Shown here in pieces: positions 14,687-16,132 of a stretch of DNA of 16,132 nt. Source of the DNA: JBHWPB01 sp043424675 (GTDB taxonomy: Bacteria; Bacillota; Bacilli; Lactobacillales; Carnobacteriaceae_A); assembly GCA_043424675.1 (NCBI GenBank), contig JBHWPB010000130.1, forward strand, positions 1 through 16,132, written 5' to 3'. The position numbers were made by a program, and so were the translations under genes. Under the pieces are notes generated by a model. The model did no database searches, was not told where the DNA came from, and saw nothing but the letters and a program-made list of their open reading frames with translations. Positions within the stretch are counted from its first letter, which is position 1. The number at the start of each line of letters is the position of its first letter.

Positions 14687-15229
14687 ATGTCAAAAAAATA
14701 TTCAAATGAACTTAAATTAAAAATTGTCCAAGAATATCTGGGAGGAACCTTAGGGTTTACTCTTCTCGCACAGAAATATAATATTTCTAGTCGTTCTTTA
14801 ATTCAAAAATGGGTCGGTCAGTATAAGATATATGGTAAAAAAGGATTAAAAAGAAAGAAAACAAAAAAGAAATATCCTTTAAGTTTTAAGCGGAATGTCT
14901 TACAATTCAAACAAGACACAGGAGCTTCTTATAAGGACACAGCGAATGCCTTCGGCATATCGGAACCTTCTATTATAGCGAATTGGAAACGCGCCTACTT
15001 AAAAGAAGGCGAGCCTGGTCTTAGTAAATCCATAGGGAGACCACCCATGATGTCTCAATCAGATAAAGATAAAAAGAACCAGCATAAGAAAAAGAAGAAG
15101 GAACAAGACCTAAGCGAAATCGACCGATTAAAGAAGGAAAATGAGTATCTGCGAATTGAGTTGGGGTACTTAAAAAAGTTAAAAGAGCGGGGCTTCAAAG
15201 ACCCACGCGACGACAACAAGCAAAAATAA
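14687..15229 (+). CDS. IS3-family transposase OrfA
   Basis: OrfA binds the IS ends and supplies the DNA-binding N-terminus of the OrfAB transposase. The 180-residue product has two helix-turn-helix units (about 5-50 and 64-108) separated by a basic stretch. A very lysine-rich segment (about 127-140) follows, then a leucine-zipper heptad (Leu148, Leu155, Leu162) for multimerisation, the layout of IS150-type OrfA. The ATG at 14687 is chosen over an upstream TTG because GGGGG lies eight bases before it. The gene ends about 50 bases past the frameshift site. Confidence 0.93.
   Translation: MSKKYSNELKLKIVQEYLGGTLGFTLLAQKYNISSRSLIQKWVGQYKIYGKKGLKRKKTKKKYPLSFKRNVLQFKQDTGASYKDTANAFGISEPSIIANWKRAYLKEGEPGLSKSIGRPPMMSQSDKDKKNQHKKKKKEQDLSEIDRLKKENEYLRIELGYLKKLKERGFKDPRDDNKQK
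15172..15208 (+). promoter_or_regulatory. Programmed -1 frameshift signal joining orfA to orfB
   Basis: The slippery heptamer A AAA AAG (15172-15178) lies in the correct phase of orfA (codons AAA 15173, AAG 15176). Eight bases downstream a short stem, GCGGGG (15187-15192) with CCC-A-CGC (15202-15208, one bulge), can act as stimulator. After a -1 slip the frame reads openly from 15178 to the orfB stop. That gives an OrfAB fusion of 468 residues. Confidence 0.88.
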
Positions 15230-15276
15230 TCTATGACCTCCATCAGGAAGGGTTTAAACTAAAAGCAATCTTAAAG

Positions 15277-16092
15277 GTGGCGGCATTACCCGAATCAACT
15301 TATCACTATCATGTCTCACACAAGGAACGGCCCAATAAAGATAAGAAGTTGGAAGAACTGATCCAAACTATTTTTGAAGAACATGACGGGAATTATGGAT
15401 ACCGACGGATAAGAGATGAACTGAGAGCCAGAGGGCATCAGGTGAATCACAAACGCGTGAAACGCTTAATGAATAAATTGAATCTTCACTGTACAAAATT
15501 TTCTCGCAAGACGCGTCGCTATAATTCTTACAAAGGCACAGTTGGAAAAATAGCTAAAAACAGAATGAAACGCCGCTTTATGACCCCGTATCCTTTACAA
15601 AAACTCGTCACTGACGTGACGGAATTCAAATGTCTGAATGACGAAAAACTTTACTTAAGTCCGATCATGGATTTATACAACCGTGAGATTGTCTCCTTCA
15701 AAATTTCAAGAAGACCGACCTTAGATTTGGCGCTTGATCCTTTAGAAGAAGCGATCCCCTTGGTGGAAAAATATGCGCCCTATCGAACGACGATACATAG
15801 TGATCAAGGTTGGCATTATCAGCACAATTCGTGGGTTAAAACATTGAAAAAACATGACATCTTTCAAAGTATGTCCCGAAAGGGAAATTGTCTCGATAAC
15901 TCACCGATGGAAAACTTCTTTGGCCTTTTAAAACAAGAAATGTATTATGGAGAAGAAAAAGTTTCTTACCCCTCACTTAAAAAGAGGGTGGAACACTATA
16001 TTTATTACTACAATAATAAACGCATTAAAACAAAATTGAGTGGCTTATCTCCGGTAGCGTACCGAAAACAAGACACTCAATTAGCAGCTTAA
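15277..16092 (+). CDS. IS3-family transposase OrfB (DDE integrase domain)
   Basis: OrfB is the catalytic RNase H-fold part of the transposase, made mainly as the C-terminal half of the OrfAB fusion that starts at 14687. The frame is open from 15178; the first plausible independent start is the GTG at 15277. In that numbering an HTH_21-like segment with NYGYRRIRDELRARG is at about 39-53. The catalytic triad is Asp113 (LVTDVTEF), Asp176 (IHSDQG) and Glu212 (NSPMENFFG), with 35 residues between the last two. The conserved YYNNKRIKTKLSGLSPVAYR tail of the rve/IS3 group is present near the end. No stop or frameshift breaks it. Confidence 0.93.
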   Translation: MAALPESTYHYHVSHKERPNKDKKLEELIQTIFEEHDGNYGYRRIRDELRARGHQVNHKRVKRLMNKLNLHCTKFSRKTRRYNSYKGTVGKIAKNRMKRRFMTPYPLQKLVTDVTEFKCLNDEKLYLSPIMDLYNREIVSFKISRRPTLDLALDPLEEAIPLVEKYAPYRTTIHSDQGWHYQHNSWVKTLKKHDIFQSMSRKGNCLDNSPMENFFGLLKQEMYYGEEKVSYPSLKKRVEHYIYYYNNKRIKTKLSGLSPVAYRKQDTQLAA

Positions 16093-16106
16093 TATTTAAT
16101 TACATA

Positions 16107-16132
16107 AACTCCAACTTTTGGGGTTCACTACA
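16107..16132 (-). repeat. Right terminal inverted repeat of the IS
   Basis: Read on the minus strand it begins TGTAGTGAACCCCAAAAG, a typical IS150-type end, and matches the left repeat at 21 of 26 bases. It reaches the last base of the window. Confidence 0.8.

Larger units (their letters stand above)
14632..16132 (+). mobile_element. IS3-family (IS150-like) insertion sequence, apparently complete
   Basis: The element is about 1.5 kb, bounded by imperfect terminal inverted repeats of 26 bases. They start with TG at 14632 and end with CA at 16132, match at 21 of 26 positions, and share the core AAAAGTT. Inside are overlapping-phase orfA and orfB joined by a -1 frameshift signal and a DD(35)E transposase, all hallmarks of the IS3 family. 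The right repeat ends exactly at the window edge, so the target-site duplication cannot be checked. The left flank is the 37-base gap after ftsX. Both reading frames are intact, so the copy may be active. Confidence 0.9.

Noticed and set aside
15178..15277. Transposase split in two frames could be called a pseudogene
   Set aside because: The split is at an in-phase A AAA AAG slippery site with a downstream stem, the normal IS3-family arrangement; both frames are otherwise intact.
1..16132. CRISPR array, defence island, prophage or replication origin
   Set aside because: No spaced direct repeats, cas-like, restriction, phage or DnaA-box clusters were seen; genes are chromosomal housekeeping apart from the IS.

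Overview
This window is a low-GC Gram-positive (Firmicutes) chromosome segment. Gene order, Shine-Dalgarno sequences of the AAAGGAG/GGGGG type, TATAAT promoters and U-tract hairpin terminators all fit Lactobacillales. The acidic proteins and the protein families make Carnobacteriaceae (for example the Marinilactibacillus/Alkalibacterium/Jeotgalibaca neighbourhood) my best guess. That placement is an inference and was not tested by a search.

Layout. Positions 1-1620 hold nagB (glucosamine-6-phosphate deaminase), a compound convergent terminator, and a minus-strand YigZ/YvyE (IMPACT) family gene. Positions 1621-2542 hold a DegV-family fatty-acid-binding protein gene with its own terminator. Positions 2572-4630 hold the overlapping late-competence pair comFA-comFC. 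Positions 4718-6496 hold an adenine-deaminase-like amidohydrolase. Positions 6513-7222 hold hpf (long-form ribosome hibernation factor) with a clear promoter and terminator. Positions 7223-7454 are non-coding and contain a long imperfect inverted repeat. Positions 7455-8262 hold an unannotated-looking 57-codon gene overlapping a FrnE/DsbA-like thiol oxidoreductase gene. Positions 8351-10972 hold secA behind a strong promoter followed at once by a terminator-like hairpin. Positions 11092-12205 hold prfB (RF2) with the classic autoregulatory +1 frameshift. Positions 12256-12801 hold a minus-strand LOG-family phosphoribohydrolase gene. Positions 12971-14594 hold ftsE-ftsX. Positions 14632-16132 hold what looks like a complete IS3-family (IS150-like) insertion sequence.

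How it fits together. The backbone degV-comFA-comFC-hpf-secA-prfB-ftsE-ftsX is a conserved Firmicutes neighbourhood for DNA uptake, ribosome hibernation, protein export, translation termination and control of division/cell-wall hydrolysis. The adenine-deaminase-like gene, the small-ORF/FrnE pair and the LOG gene look like lineage-specific insertions in it. The IS sits immediately downstream of ftsX and is the only clearly mobile component.

No new defence system, CRISPR array, tRNA or rRNA was seen, and I do not claim an undescribed multi-gene system. The items most worth a second look are the small two-cysteine protein coupled to the thiol oxidoreductase, the structured 7283-7378 region, the promoter-hairpin leader of secA, the cluster of TGTAA half-sites upstream of ftsE, the altered metal-site motif in the adenine-deaminase-like protein, and the IS hairpin that can bury the transposase ribosome binding site.
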